Below, in pieces: positions 32,386 through 41,039 of a stretch of 64,000 bases of DNA. The notes below the pieces were generated by a model. The model made no database searches and was not told where the DNA came from. It worked only from the letters and a program-made list of their open reading frames with translations. A program made the translations under genes and the position numbers. Within the stretch, counting starts at the first letter, position 1, and each line of letters starts with the position of its first letter. This DNA is from UBA11090 sp035560555. GTDB lineage: Bacteria > Spirochaetota > Spirochaetia > Treponematales > Rectinemataceae. The stretch spans positions 23,252 to 87,251 of the forward strand of contig DATMZF010000058.1 in NCBI GenBank assembly GCA_035560555.1. Reading direction: 5' to 3'.

Positions 32386-34647
32386 ATGCCTTATGAAGTC
32401 ACCGCGGCCAGAAAACGCCCCCAATCATTCGAACAGCTCGCTGGCCAGGAGTTCGTCGCCGCCACCCTAGAGAAGTCCCTCGAGACCGGCAGGATAGCCC
32501 ACGCCTATCTATTTTCAGGCCCCCGAGGCTGCGGCAAGACGAGCACGGCGCGCATCCTCGCGAAGGCGCTCAACTGCGAAAAAGGTCCCACGTCCGAGCC
32601 CTGCGGCGTATGCGATTCCTGCAGATCGATAACGGCCGGCTCCTCCCTCGATGTCATAGAGATAGACGGCGCCTCGAACACCTCGGTCGAGAATGTGCGC
32701 CAGATAAAGGATGAGGTCCTCTTCCCGCCCAATTCCAGCCGCTATAAGATATATATCATCGACGAAGTCCACATGCTCTCCACGAGCGCCTTCAACGCCC
32801 TCCTGAAGACGATCGAGGAGCCGCCGCCCTACGTCATTTTCATGTTCGCGACGACGGAGCAGCACAAGGTCCCCGCCACGATCAAGAGTCGCTGCCAGCA
32901 GTTCACCTTCAGGCTCGTATCCTCCGACGTGGTCGTGCGGCTTCTCGCCGACGCCTCGGCCGACCTCGGCGTGACCGCCGAACCCGAGGCTCTGCTCTGG
33001 ATCGCCCGAGAATCGGGCGGCTCCGTGCGCGACGCCTACACCCTCTTCGACCAGGTAGTCTCCTTCGCGGAAGGCAACATCACGGCCGCCCTCATCCGCG
33101 AAAAACTCGGCCTCGTAGGCCAGGACAGGATGAACGCGCTTTTCGGGCTTTTCGTCGCCGGCGATACCGCCGGAGCCCTGTCTGCCCTGGATTCCATCCT
33201 TACCGGAGGCGTATCGCCCGAGCAGTTCGTGACAGATTCGGTCGAATACTGCAGGGCTCTGCTTCTCATCAAAAATGGCCTCACGCGCGAGAGCATTCTC
33301 GGCGCCCCGCTTTCCTCCTTCGATCTTTCGATCACCGAGGCCCTGTCGGGCGAGCGCATCGAGCGCGTCCTTTCGACCTTTCTGTCCGCGTACAGGAACC
33401 TGAAAGAATCCATCGATCCCCGCTACGAGCTGGATCTCGCCGTGGCGAAGGCTTCCCATATCGGCAGCTACGTGCCTCCCTCCGATCTCGTCAGGGCGGT
33501 AGGCAGCCTCAAGCGCTATCTCGAGAAGAACGCCCTGGCAGGCCAGCCCCTGGGCGTCGCCCAGGCAGGCTCGCAGGGCGGCGCTCCGATAGGCTCGCAG
33601 ACGAATGCCCCGATAGGCCTTCAGGCGAGTGCCCCGATGAGCGTTCCGGCGAGCGCTCCGGCTGCCCGCGCCGAAGAGCTTCGGGCGGCCAATGCCGGAC
33701 AGCCCCAGGCGGCTGCCGCGAGTCCGGTCGCCGCTCCGAAGGCAACCCCGGCCGTGGTCCCGGTGGCGGCCCCAACCCCGCCGTCGACAGGAGGCATCGA
33801 TCCGGCGAAGCTGCCCGAACTCAAGAAGATTCTCGTCGCCGATATACGAAAAAACAACGTGCTTCTCGCCACCGCCCTGGACAAAAGCCACGCGTGGCGC
33901 GTCAAAGGCCAGACGCTGTCCATCTCGGTGTCGAAACAGATGGACTGCGATCTCCTCAAGCGCTTTCTCGCCATCATCGCCGAAGTGCTCGCCGTGAGGG
34001 TGGGCTCTCCCCAGAAGATCGAGGTGGCCCTGGCCGCCGAGGAGAAAGCCGACGAGAGCTTCGGCGAGGGTGATTCCCCTTTTGACGCTCCCGGCGGCGA
34101 CGCCGGGCTGCCCGATGCCCCCGTAGGGCTTGTGTCCGGGGATGGTGGCATGGATCGGGGAGCCGCGCGCTTCCCCGGAACTCGAGGCGCCGATGCGGTT
34201 CAGGGAGCCTCCGGCCTCGCCGGCAATTCCGAAAGAGAGTCACGCCTGCCGCCCGCCTTCAACGAGAGGGCGAGGGAGGACAGGCGCGGAAACGGGCAAG
34301 GACGCGGGGAAGCGAAGGCTAACCCCGGCCGCGGACCGGCCGGCCCCGCCTATGAGCCGCAGGCGAGCCTTTCCGAAAGGGAGGCGATAGGCTTGGTGGA
34401 GCGCCTTTTCAAGGGGAGTCTCGCGGGGTACGCGCAGGCGACTCCGGGGCTGGCCGGGCCGGCGAGCGACCGAGAGGCCGGAAACGTCGGGCAGGGGACC
34501 GCGAGGCAGAACCCCTCGCGGGACAGGGGCTCGGGCTCCCGGTATCCAGCGGGGGACTCTCCGGGGCTTGACGATTCCCGGGGGATGGACGAGGACCGCG
34601 CCGCCACCTATAGTCCCGAAGCGTATGAAAACGAAGTCTTTGAATAA
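32386..34647 (+). CDS. dnaX: DNA polymerase III subunits gamma/tau
   Basis: Clamp-loader ATPase. The 753-aa product has Walker A SGPRGCGKTST (about 45-55), a four-Cys zinc module (C64, then CGVCDSC), Walker B IYIIDEVHML, the SRC motif KSRCQQF (sensor 1/arginine region) and a C-terminal half of low complexity. About residues 385-470 hold imperfect repeats rich in Gly, Ala, Pro and Gln, and 560-750 is Gly/Arg/Asp-rich and probably disordered. The start has no SD; ATG 32386 fits the family N-terminus. Neighbours ebfC and recR follow. I see no programmed frameshift signal. Confidence 0.95.
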   Translation: MPYEVTAARKRPQSFEQLAGQEFVAATLEKSLETGRIAHAYLFSGPRGCGKTSTARILAKALNCEKGPTSEPCGVCDSCRSITAGSSLDVIEIDGASNTSVENVRQIKDEVLFPPNSSRYKIYIIDEVHMLSTSAFNALLKTIEEPPPYVIFMFATTEQHKVPATIKSRCQQFTFRLVSSDVVVRLLADASADLGVTAEPEALLWIARESGGSVRDAYTLFDQVVSFAEGNITAALIREKLGLVGQDRMNALFGLFVAGDTAGALSALDSILTGGVSPEQFVTDSVEYCRALLLIKNGLTRESILGAPLSSFDLSITEALSGERIERVLSTFLSAYRNLKESIDPRYELDLAVAKASHIGSYVPPSDLVRAVGSLKRYLEKNALAGQPLGVAQAGSQGGAPIGSQTNAPIGLQASAPMSVPASAPAARAEELRAANAGQPQAAAASPVAAPKATPAVVPVAAPTPPSTGGIDPAKLPELKKILVADIRKNNVLLATALDKSHAWRVKGQTLSISVSKQMDCDLLKRFLAIIAEVLAVRVGSPQKIEVALAAEEKADESFGEGDSPFDAPGGDAGLPDAPVGLVSGDGGMDRGAARFPGTRGADAVQGASGLAGNSERESRLPPAFNERAREDRRGNGQGRGEAKANPGRGPAGPAYEPQASLSEREAIGLVERLFKGSLAGYAQATPGLAGPASDREAGNVGQGTARQNPSRDRGSGSRYPAGDSPGLDDSRGMDEDRAATYSPEAYENEVFE

Positions 34648-34658
34648 GAGGATATACG

Positions 34659-35000
34659 ATGGAAATTTCCGATCTCATGAATATGTTGAAAAATCCCCAG
34701 GCCATCCAGGCCAAGGCCAACGAACTGAAACAGAAGACCGCGGCCATCAGGGCTACCGGCCAGTCGGGCGGAGGCATGGTCAAAGTCACTCTTTCGGGTG
34801 AAATGGAAATGCTCGAATGCTCTATCGCTCCCGAGGCCATCGATCCCTCCGATCCCAAGATGATCGAGGATCTCATCAGGGCGGCTCATCACGACGCCGC
34901 CGAACGCGTCCAGGAAGCCATACGATCGCAGATGTCGGAGATGATGGGCGGCATGCCCGCCGGCATGTTCGGCGGCGGGAACCCCTTCGGAGGGTTCTGA
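34659..35000 (+). CDS. ebfC: YbaB/EbfC nucleoid-associated protein
   Basis: Small DNA-binding dimer. The 113-aa product has the family pattern: an N-terminal helix (MNMLKNPQAIQAKANELKQK), VKVTLSGEMEMLECSI strands, DPKMIEDLIRAAHHDA and a Gly/Met-rich tail (MMGGMPAGMFGGG). It starts 11 nt after dnaX with an AGAGGA ribosome site and overlaps recR by one base (TGATG). In Borrelia EbfC binds DNA broadly; the dnaX-ebfC-recR order is conserved far beyond spirochaetes. Confidence 0.95.
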   Translation: MEISDLMNMLKNPQAIQAKANELKQKTAAIRATGQSGGGMVKVTLSGEMEMLECSIAPEAIDPSDPKMIEDLIRAAHHDAAERVQEAIRSQMSEMMGGMPAGMFGGGNPFGGF

Positions 35001-35701
35001 TGCGTGCTCTCGAGGATCTTGTCTCCCTCCTCACGCGGCTTCCCGGCATAGGCAGGAAGAGCGCGCTCCGCATGGCCTACTATCTCCTAAAAGCCGACCA
35101 ACGCTATGCCGGCGCCCTCGCCGAGCGCATCGCGAAACTGCAGGGCGAGATCAGGTTCTGCTCCATCTGCGGCTCCTACACTGAAACAGACCCTTGTCCG
35201 GTGTGCGACGGCCTCGATCGCGACCGGCGCGTCATCTGCGTCGTCGAGCAGCCGCAGGACGTGCTCACGATCGAGGCGTCGAAGGAATACAGAGGCCTCT
35301 ACCATGTCCTGGGCGGCCTTCTTTCGCCGCTCGACGGCATAGGCCCCGACAAGCTGCGCATCGCGTCCCTCGTGCAGCGGATCAGGACAAGCGGGAAGGC
35401 CCCGCCCGCGGCCGCCGCGCTCCCCGGCGAACTCGATGCCCCCGACGGCGGCGGCCGCGTCCCCGCCCGCGCCATCGCTCTCGAGCCCGCGGCGCCCTCC
35501 AGGAACGCCGTGGAGGAGATCGTCCTCGCGACCAATCCCACGGTAGAAGGGGACACGACAGCCCTGTACATAAAGAAAGTGCTGGAGAGGGAAGGCGTCA
35601 AAGTGACCAGGCTCGCGACGGGAATCCCCGTCGGCGGGGATCTGGAATATGCCGACCGCCTCACCCTCGCGCGCTCATTTCACGGAAGAATGCCGCTATG
35701 A
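35000..35701 (+). CDS. recR: Recombination mediator RecR
   Basis: Ring-forming DNA-binding protein that works with RecF and RecO in loading RecA. The 233-aa product has the N-terminal HhH (LTRLPGIGRKSALRMAYYLL), a C4 zinc finger (C54, C57, C66, C69) and the Toprim domain (VVEQPQDV, ATNPTVEGD). It is about 35 residues longer than usual because of a Pro/Ala/Gly-rich insert at 131-170 inside the Toprim domain. The ATG overlaps the ebfC stop and GGAGG lies 6 nt upstream. Confidence 0.96.
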   Translation: MRALEDLVSLLTRLPGIGRKSALRMAYYLLKADQRYAGALAERIAKLQGEIRFCSICGSYTETDPCPVCDGLDRDRRVICVVEQPQDVLTIEASKEYRGLYHVLGGLLSPLDGIGPDKLRIASLVQRIRTSGKAPPAAAALPGELDAPDGGGRVPARAIALEPAAPSRNAVEEIVLATNPTVEGDTTALYIKKVLEREGVKVTRLATGIPVGGDLEYADRLTLARSFHGRMPL

Positions 35702-35729
35702 CGCGACATCCACTATCGGAGGTACCGCA

Positions 35730-36089
35730 ATGAAAGTCAGCGACATCGCGACAACACTCGACGCGAAGGTCTTCGCCGGCGAGAAGCAGCTTGATCTGGA
35801 AGTCCAGTCCGCGTGCGGGGCCGATCTCATGAGCGACGTCATGGCTTTCGTGAAGGAAAGAGTCGTCCTCCTGACCGGCCTCATGAATCCCCAGGCGCTC
35901 AGAACCGCCGATCTCCTCGACATAAAGGTGATCGTGTTCGTGCGCGGCAAGAAACCCACACCCGACCTGGTGGAAATGGCCAACGAGTCCAACATGATTC
36001 TCATGACCACGAAGTATTCGATGTTCCTCGCCTGCGGCCGTCTCTACGAGGCCGGCTTGAAGGCTGGCGGCATCCGGGAAATTTCCTGA
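35730..36089 (+). CDS. DRTGG-domain protein
   Basis: The 119-aa product has the DRTGG-type fold: KVSDIATTLDAKVFAG, VQSACGADLMSDVMAF, VVLLTGLMNPQALRTADLLDIKVIVFVRGKKP. The DRTGG name motif itself is not conserved here. GGAGG lies 6 nt before ATG 35730. It is the first gene of a three-gene run with an RsbW-like ATPase and a [FeFe]-hydrogenase-like protein, an arrangement seen in some Firmicutes and Thermotogae. Likely a regulatory or metabolite-sensing partner; its ligand is unknown. Confidence 0.8.
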   Translation: MKVSDIATTLDAKVFAGEKQLDLEVQSACGADLMSDVMAFVKERVVLLTGLMNPQALRTADLLDIKVIVFVRGKKPTPDLVEMANESNMILMTTKYSMFLACGRLYEAGLKAGGIREIS

Positions 36090-36100
36090 AGGAACGAAGC

Positions 36101-36529
36101 GTGAAGCTCAGCTTTTCCATACCTTCGATGGACTTTTCCGCGGCGGGGAAAGCCTCCACCGAGGTGAAACGTCTCCTTGCGAGGCTTGGCCTCAACGCCG
36201 ATCTCGTCAAGCGGATCGCGATCGCCATGTACGAGGGCGAGATGAACATCGCCATCCATGGCGGCGGAGGGGCTGCGGAGATGGAGCTTTCGCCCGACAA
36301 GGTGGGGATAACCCTCATCGATCACGGCCCGGGCATCGCCGATATAGACCTGGCTATGACGGAGGGCTTCTCGACAGCGAGCGAGGAAGTGAGGAACATG
36401 GGATTCGGGGCGGGCATGGGGCTTCCCAACATGAAGCGCAATGCCGATTTGATGGAAATAGAGAGCAAGGTGGGTTTGGGCACGAAGGTGCATCTCGTAT
36501 TCAAGCTCAATCCGGCGCAGGGCGCCTAG
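36101..36529 (+). CDS. RsbW-like ATP-binding regulatory protein
   Basis: Predicted GHKL-ATPase of the anti-sigma-factor/serine kinase type. The 142-aa product has the N-box YEGEMNIAIHGGG, G1 box IDHGPGIADIDLAM and G2 box MGFGAGMGLPNMKR. The start is GTG 36101 with AAGGA upstream, 11 nt after the DRTGG gene. No cognate sigma factor or anti-anti-sigma gene adjoins. Its steady pairing with the hydrogenase-like protein suggests signal output from redox or H2 sensing, which is inference. Confidence 0.85.
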   Translation: MKLSFSIPSMDFSAAGKASTEVKRLLARLGLNADLVKRIAIAMYEGEMNIAIHGGGGAAEMELSPDKVGITLIDHGPGIADIDLAMTEGFSTASEEVRNMGFGAGMGLPNMKRNADLMEIESKVGLGTKVHLVFKLNPAQGA

Positions 36530-36561
36530 GTTCACATAAGGATTACGGGAAGGCGGCGCGG

Positions 36562-37896
36562 ATGGGCGGCAGCGTTTTTCATTCGGTATATCTGGATTCA
36601 AGTCTCTGCGTTGGCTGCACGACCTGCGTCCGTCGATGCCCCACCCAAGCCATCCGCGTAAGGGATGGCAAGGCTCATATCACCGAAGAGCGCTGCATAG
36701 ACTGCGGCGAGTGCATTCGCACCTGCCCCAAGGGGGCGAAGAAATCGGTCTCCGATCCCCTGGCCGTCATGGGTGGCTACGACATAAACGTGGCGCTTCC
36801 CGCGCCTTCCCTCTACGGACAGTTCGGCATCGACCATTCGCCGGAACAAATCTTCGCGATTCTCCGGACGATAGGCTTCGACGAGGTGTTCGATGTCGCC
36901 TGGGGCGCCAAAGTCCTGACGGAATCGATCCAGCAGTACGAGGCGGGCGACCTTCCCCGACCTCTCGTCTCGAGCGCCTGCCCGGTGGTCGTGCGTCTCA
37001 TCCAGCTGCGTTTCCCCTCGCTCATCGAGAATCTCGTCCCCTTCCTTCCGCCGGTCGAAGTCGCCGCGAGGGAAGTCCGCTCGCGCTTTTCCGAAGCGGG
37101 AGACGCCTTCAGGGGCAAGAGAGTCGGCATTTTCTTCCTCAGTCCCTGCACGTCGAAAGTGACGGCCATCAAGGCTCCGCTCGGCTACCTTTCTTCCGAG
37201 GTGGATGCCGTATTTTCTTTTCAGGATATTTATGCGGCATTGAGGAAGAACCTGAAAGCGGATTCCAGGGCGCCCGGGAACGAGGAGGCCTGTCGGTCGG
37301 CCGCCTTGCCGCGGATTCCCGATCTTGGCGCCGGTTTCAGCTGGGCGCGCTCCGACGGCGAACTCGAATCGCTGGATATTCCCGGCGCCGTATCCGTCGA
37401 CGGCATAGACAACGTGATCGCCCTTCTCGAGGAGCTCGACAACGGCAAACTGGGGGACATTCCCTATATCGAGGCGCTGGCCTGTCCGGGCGGATGCGTC
37501 GGCGGCCCGATGGCGGTGGCGAATCCCCACGTCGCCCGGACGACCATCAAGGCCATGGCGAGAAAGGAATCAGCCGCTGTGGCGTCCGGAAGCGATGAGG
37601 TGGCCGCCGCGGCCTGCCCGGAGCGCGCGCCGGCCGATTTCCGGCGGCTGCTCTGGGAGGAAGAACTCCTCCCCAAGCCGGTGATGGTGCTCGACAGGGA
37701 CATGGAGAAAGCGCTCGCGATGGCCGAAAAGCTCGAGGAGATCGCCGCTAACCTGCCCGGTCTCGACTGCGGCGCCTGCGGCGCCCCCGATTGTCGCGCT
37801 TTAGCCGAAGATATCGTTAAGGGCTGCGCGAAAATTGACGATTGTATAGTGCGTATGAAGGAAAAATCGGCTAAGATGGCCGGAATGCCAAATTGA
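36562..37896 (+). CDS. [FeFe]-hydrogenase-like iron-sulfur protein, probable sensor type
   Basis: The 444-aa product starts with two [4Fe-4S] ferredoxin motifs (CVGCTTCVRRCP at 16-27; CIDCGECIRTCP at 45-56). The H-cluster domain follows, and a C-terminal Cys-rich module (LDCGACGAPDC) ends the protein. The H-cluster motifs are altered: L1 is SSACPV instead of TSCCPxW, so the proton-transfer Cys is Ala; L2 is SPCTSK; L3 is ALACPGGCVGG. The cluster-ligand Cys are kept. This fits sensory or group C/D-type hydrogenases rather than a catabolic enzyme. It follows the RsbW-like gene by 32 nt. Confidence 0.88.
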   Translation: MGGSVFHSVYLDSSLCVGCTTCVRRCPTQAIRVRDGKAHITEERCIDCGECIRTCPKGAKKSVSDPLAVMGGYDINVALPAPSLYGQFGIDHSPEQIFAILRTIGFDEVFDVAWGAKVLTESIQQYEAGDLPRPLVSSACPVVVRLIQLRFPSLIENLVPFLPPVEVAAREVRSRFSEAGDAFRGKRVGIFFLSPCTSKVTAIKAPLGYLSSEVDAVFSFQDIYAALRKNLKADSRAPGNEEACRSAALPRIPDLGAGFSWARSDGELESLDIPGAVSVDGIDNVIALLEELDNGKLGDIPYIEALACPGGCVGGPMAVANPHVARTTIKAMARKESAAVASGSDEVAAAACPERAPADFRRLLWEEELLPKPVMVLDRDMEKALAMAEKLEEIAANLPGLDCGACGAPDCRALAEDIVKGCAKIDDCIVRMKEKSAKMAGMPN

Positions 37897-37926
37897 ATCC
37901 GGATGGCCATATTGGATTCGGAAAAT

Positions 37927-37955
37927 TTGACAAACGCTCTAAAGATCATTATAGT
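37927..37955 (+). promoter_or_regulatory. Strong sigma70-type promoter of the glycoside hydrolase gene
   Basis: Consensus TTGACA (37927-37932), 17 bp and TATAGT (37950-37955). The start near 37962 gives a leader of about 107 nt, in which I recognise no riboswitch. Confidence 0.75.
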
Positions 37956-38068
37956 GATAATTTAGGGTACGTCTCGTATAATAATGCAACAAACGGTGTA
38001 CTTTGCAGGCTGTCGCGCCCGTATGCAGGTGCCGCTATCGCAGATAACGTCCGGGAGAGGGGTCGTTC

Positions 38069-39520
38069 TTGAATAAAAAAGACTTTCCGCGTGTCCATTT
38101 TTACGACCAGGACTTTGTAGAAATATACGACCGCACATGGGCCTGGGTGGCCGATTGTTGGGCATCTGGCGGAGCCGAAAGCGGATTTGACAAAATAAAG
38201 TTTTTCAACTATCCGCAAAAACCCATTCTCGACGTGATGGAGCAGGTATTCTCGTCATTTTTCCTGGTCTACAGCAATAGAATATTTTCCGCGTCCAATG
38301 GCCTCGACGCCCTCTATGGCCTCCAGGAGGCCGATGGCGCGATAAGGGCGACCTACGACATCGAGACTGGCAAGCCGATCATCTCCGCGGACAACGCGGA
38401 CGGCCTCGTCTTGCCACTTTTCGCCTGGGCGGAGTACAACCTCTACCATAAGACGGCCAACAAGAAACGCGTAAAGGACGTGATGCCCGCTCTCAGGAAG
38501 CACTACAAGTGGCTCGAGAGCAACTTCAAGGGCGCGAACGGTCTCTATTCGGCGCCGATCGCCTCCAGCGGCATGCCCAATTCGCCTCGCGGCGAGGCCA
38601 AATACCTGATAGATTTCAACGCCGCCATGGCCATGAACGCGCTCTACATCTCGGCGCTCGGCGACATCCTCAACGACAAGGATATTTCCTTCCAGTTCAA
38701 GCGCGACTATTTCTCGCTTAAAACGAGGGTGAACAGCAAGATGTGGAACGCCGACGACGGGTTCTACTACGATCTCGACGAGCAGGAAAACCAGGTTAAG
38801 GTCAAGACGATCGGCTCCTATTGGCTTCTTCTGGCCGAGATCCCCAACGAGGACAGGGCGGAGAAGCTTGTCGCCAAGCTCAGGGATCCCGCCTGTTTCG
38901 GCACGGAGAACCCCTTCCCGACATTGTCGGCGGACGATCCTCACTACGACAAGAAGGGCAACGGCTTTTGCGGCTCGGTCGTGACCGCCTTCACCTTCAT
39001 GGTGATAAAGGGCCTGGAAAAGTACAACTTCTACGAGTTCGCCCGCGACTGCGCGATCAGGCATCTCTATTTCATCCTGGATTCGATGCACGCGGAAGCC
39101 GAACACGGCGAGGGGAACCATCAGAAGGAACACAAGCCTATCGTATGGGGAGCTTACCAGCCGCAATCCGATGGCAAAGCTTCCTGGGAAGGCCACCCCG
39201 AATGGCCTTATCCTCACTATTTGCCCTTCAATGGCCTCGCGAGCGTCACCCTCATGATCGAAAACATCGTCGGACTCTATGTTTCCCTGCCCAGGAAGAC
39301 GGTCGACTGGATCGTCCCCAACCTCGAGATCATGGGCATCGAGAACCTCTCCCTCAAGCGGAACATGGTCACGATCCTCTCGAGCAAGTCGGGACGCGGC
39401 TGGGAAATCCATATGGAGAGCGAAAAGCTCTATTACTTCACCATCAACGTCCTCAACAAGAAGAAGAAGACCCTGCCCATTCCCTCGGGCAAGTGTTCGA
39501 TGCTCATCGACAAAATCTAG
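38069..39520 (+). CDS. (alpha/alpha)6-barrel glycoside hydrolase, MGH1/trehalase-like
   Basis: Predicted intracellular glycosidase of 483 aa. It lacks a signal peptide. The family-like blocks are NADGLVLPLFAWAEY, YKWLESNF, FNAAMAMNALYIS, MWNADDGFYYDLDE and GHPEWPYPHYLPFNGLAS, which give the conserved aromatic and acidic residues of mannosylglycerate-hydrolase/GH63-like enzymes. The start is TTG 38069 with GAGAGGGG upstream. It has its own strong promoter. Substrate cannot be told; an internal compatible solute such as mannosyl- or glucosylglycerate is one possibility. Confidence 0.82.
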   Translation: MNKKDFPRVHFYDQDFVEIYDRTWAWVADCWASGGAESGFDKIKFFNYPQKPILDVMEQVFSSFFLVYSNRIFSASNGLDALYGLQEADGAIRATYDIETGKPIISADNADGLVLPLFAWAEYNLYHKTANKKRVKDVMPALRKHYKWLESNFKGANGLYSAPIASSGMPNSPRGEAKYLIDFNAAMAMNALYISALGDILNDKDISFQFKRDYFSLKTRVNSKMWNADDGFYYDLDEQENQVKVKTIGSYWLLLAEIPNEDRAEKLVAKLRDPACFGTENPFPTLSADDPHYDKKGNGFCGSVVTAFTFMVIKGLEKYNFYEFARDCAIRHLYFILDSMHAEAEHGEGNHQKEHKPIVWGAYQPQSDGKASWEGHPEWPYPHYLPFNGLASVTLMIENIVGLYVSLPRKTVDWIVPNLEIMGIENLSLKRNMVTILSSKSGRGWEIHMESEKLYYFTINVLNKKKKTLPIPSGKCSMLIDKI

Positions 39521-39559
39521 CCCCGCCTCGCTTGGGAGACCCGTCTCGTTTACGGGACG

Positions 39560-39577
39560 CGTCTAGCTTGCTAGACG
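39560..39577. other. Hairpin between convergent genes at the hlyIII stop
   Basis: CGTCTAGC / GCTAGACG, an 8-bp stem with loop TT, overlaps the stop codon of the minus-strand gene. No T-run; it could slow both converging transcripts. Confidence 0.45.
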
Positions 39578-40200
39578 AGGCTCGCCACCGACACGAAATG
39601 GGCTGCCGCCGCCAATAGCACAAAGATGTGCCATATCTCGTGGAAGCCGAATTTGCCGGGGAAGAAATCGCCTTTCTTCGTCGCGTAGACGACGGCTCCA
39701 AGCGAATACAGAATACCGCCAGCCACGAGCCACCAAAGCGTCGGCGGCGCCAGCTTCGCCAGGAACTCGCGAGCCGCGAATACGCTGAGCCAGCCCATCC
39801 CGACATAGATGCCCGCGGTGACTCCCCTCGGAAGCCCGATTATGAATATCGTGAAGACGACTCCCGCCAGGGCCAGGGCCCATATGATGGCCAGAAGTCC
39901 CCAGCGCCAGAAGCCCGAAAAGGCGATGAGGCAGAAGGGCGTGTAGGTTCCCGCTATGAGGGTGTAGATCGCGGCGTGGTCGAATTTCCGCAGCCGGACG
40001 AGGACTATCGGGGAAGCTTCGGAGGCGTGATATATGCCGCTCGCCATGAACAGGGTCAGGAGGCTGAGGCCATAGACCGCGATGGAGAGGGTTCCCCTGA
40101 AGCTGCCGGCGCCGCGGGCGAGGAGGCAGCCCACGGCGGGCAGGGCGAGAGCGGCGCCGGCCAGGTGAGAGAGGCTGTTGAATGGCTCCCTGATCCGCAT
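39571..40200 (-). CDS. Haemolysin III / PAQR-family membrane protein
   Basis: Seven-helix inner-membrane protein. The 209-aa product has the family landmarks: NSLSHLAGAAL in helix 1, SGIYHASE, KFDHAAIYTLIAGTYTPFCL and a C-terminal FHEIWHIFVLLAAAAHF, which together carry the conserved Ser, Asp and His residues that bind zinc in PAQR proteins. It lies 7 nt after the LiaF-like gene on the same strand and has no SD of its own, so translation is probably coupled. Function in bacteria is uncertain despite the haemolysin name. Confidence 0.92.
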   Translation of the reverse strand: MRIREPFNSLSHLAGAALALPAVGCLLARGAGSFRGTLSIAVYGLSLLTLFMASGIYHASEASPIVLVRLRKFDHAAIYTLIAGTYTPFCLIAFSGFWRWGLLAIIWALALAGVVFTIFIIGLPRGVTAGIYVGMGWLSVFAAREFLAKLAPPTLWWLVAGGILYSLGAVVYATKKGDFFPGKFGFHEIWHIFVLLAAAAHFVSVASLV

Positions 40201-40207
40201 GCCCGGT

Positions 40208-40891
40208 TCAGCCGGCCTTCACGACGATCGACCCCATCAGGGCGAGCCCCGATATATCGACCCAAGGCTGGCGCCTGTCGACCCGCTGTTCGACCGAGGA
40301 ATGGATATTGGCTTCGCCCATGAAGGGAAAGGCCGACATTTTGACGGGCAGACCATAGGGGACGAGGATTCTGATCTCTCCCATGATGGCGAACGCGTCG
40401 ATTTTGAGACGTCCGGGGGGAAGGGCGGTGTTGCGCAGGTCGAGCGTGGTGCTGCCCATCAGCGTGAAACTCGTGGCCTGGTCAGAGTTGAGCCAGTCGC
40501 CGGCCAGTTTTCGGTCGCCCATGACGCAGAGCGAGAATTCGGGACTTCCGTTCCTTTCTTCCACGAAGAGGTCTTCGACGGGAGGGGCCGCGGGGCGGCG
40601 AAAGGAAGAGGGGCGGCTGGGGGCTTCGCGGCCGGAAGTTCGGCGACTGGTGTCCAGGTGGCCGCGTCCCGTATCGCGGGGCATTTCCTGGGGCGGAAGG
40701 TCGGCGGTTTGTGTGTAGATATCGCGAAGCGCCACGGCTCTTTGAATTTTCTCGGCCCGGACTTCGTAATCTTCGATGGTGATTTTGCCCAGGGCGAAGG
40801 CCGAGGTGATGGCGTCGAGGGCGCCCTGTCTTTCCCGATCCATCTCGTTGTTTCCGCCCGCGCCTGGCACGGAATCATAGCGGTCGTTCAT
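40208..40891 (-). CDS. DUF1707 plus LiaF-C-like protein
   Basis: The 227-aa product has a DUF1707/SHOCT-like helical N-terminus (about 15-60, RERQGALDAITSAFALGKITIEDYEVRAEKIQRA), a Pro/Arg-rich linker, and a beta-rich C-terminal domain like the LiaF C-terminus (FTLMGSTTLDLRNTALPPG, IMGEIRILVPYG, LMGSIVV). LiaF-type domains act in cell-envelope stress signalling. No transmembrane segment is seen. AAGGAG lies 6 nt before ATG 40891. It is upstream of the haemolysin III gene in one unit. No LiaS/LiaR pair is nearby. Confidence 0.82.
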   Translation of the reverse strand: MNDRYDSVPGAGGNNEMDRERQGALDAITSAFALGKITIEDYEVRAEKIQRAVALRDIYTQTADLPPQEMPRDTGRGHLDTSRRTSGREAPSRPSSFRRPAAPPVEDLFVEERNGSPEFSLCVMGDRKLAGDWLNSDQATSFTLMGSTTLDLRNTALPPGRLKIDAFAIMGEIRILVPYGLPVKMSAFPFMGEANIHSSVEQRVDRRQPWVDISGLALMGSIVVKAG

Positions 40892-41039
40892 TGTCCGCTC
40901 CTTGTGGCCCGCTCGGGCGCCACGCACATGAATTTCACGGCCCTCCATAGGGTGGCGCCGCGTTAGCGATAAAATACTGGATATAGGTAAAAAAATCCAC
41001 TATGTCGCCAACGAGGCCGACGGGAAACCGCCTTCTTCC

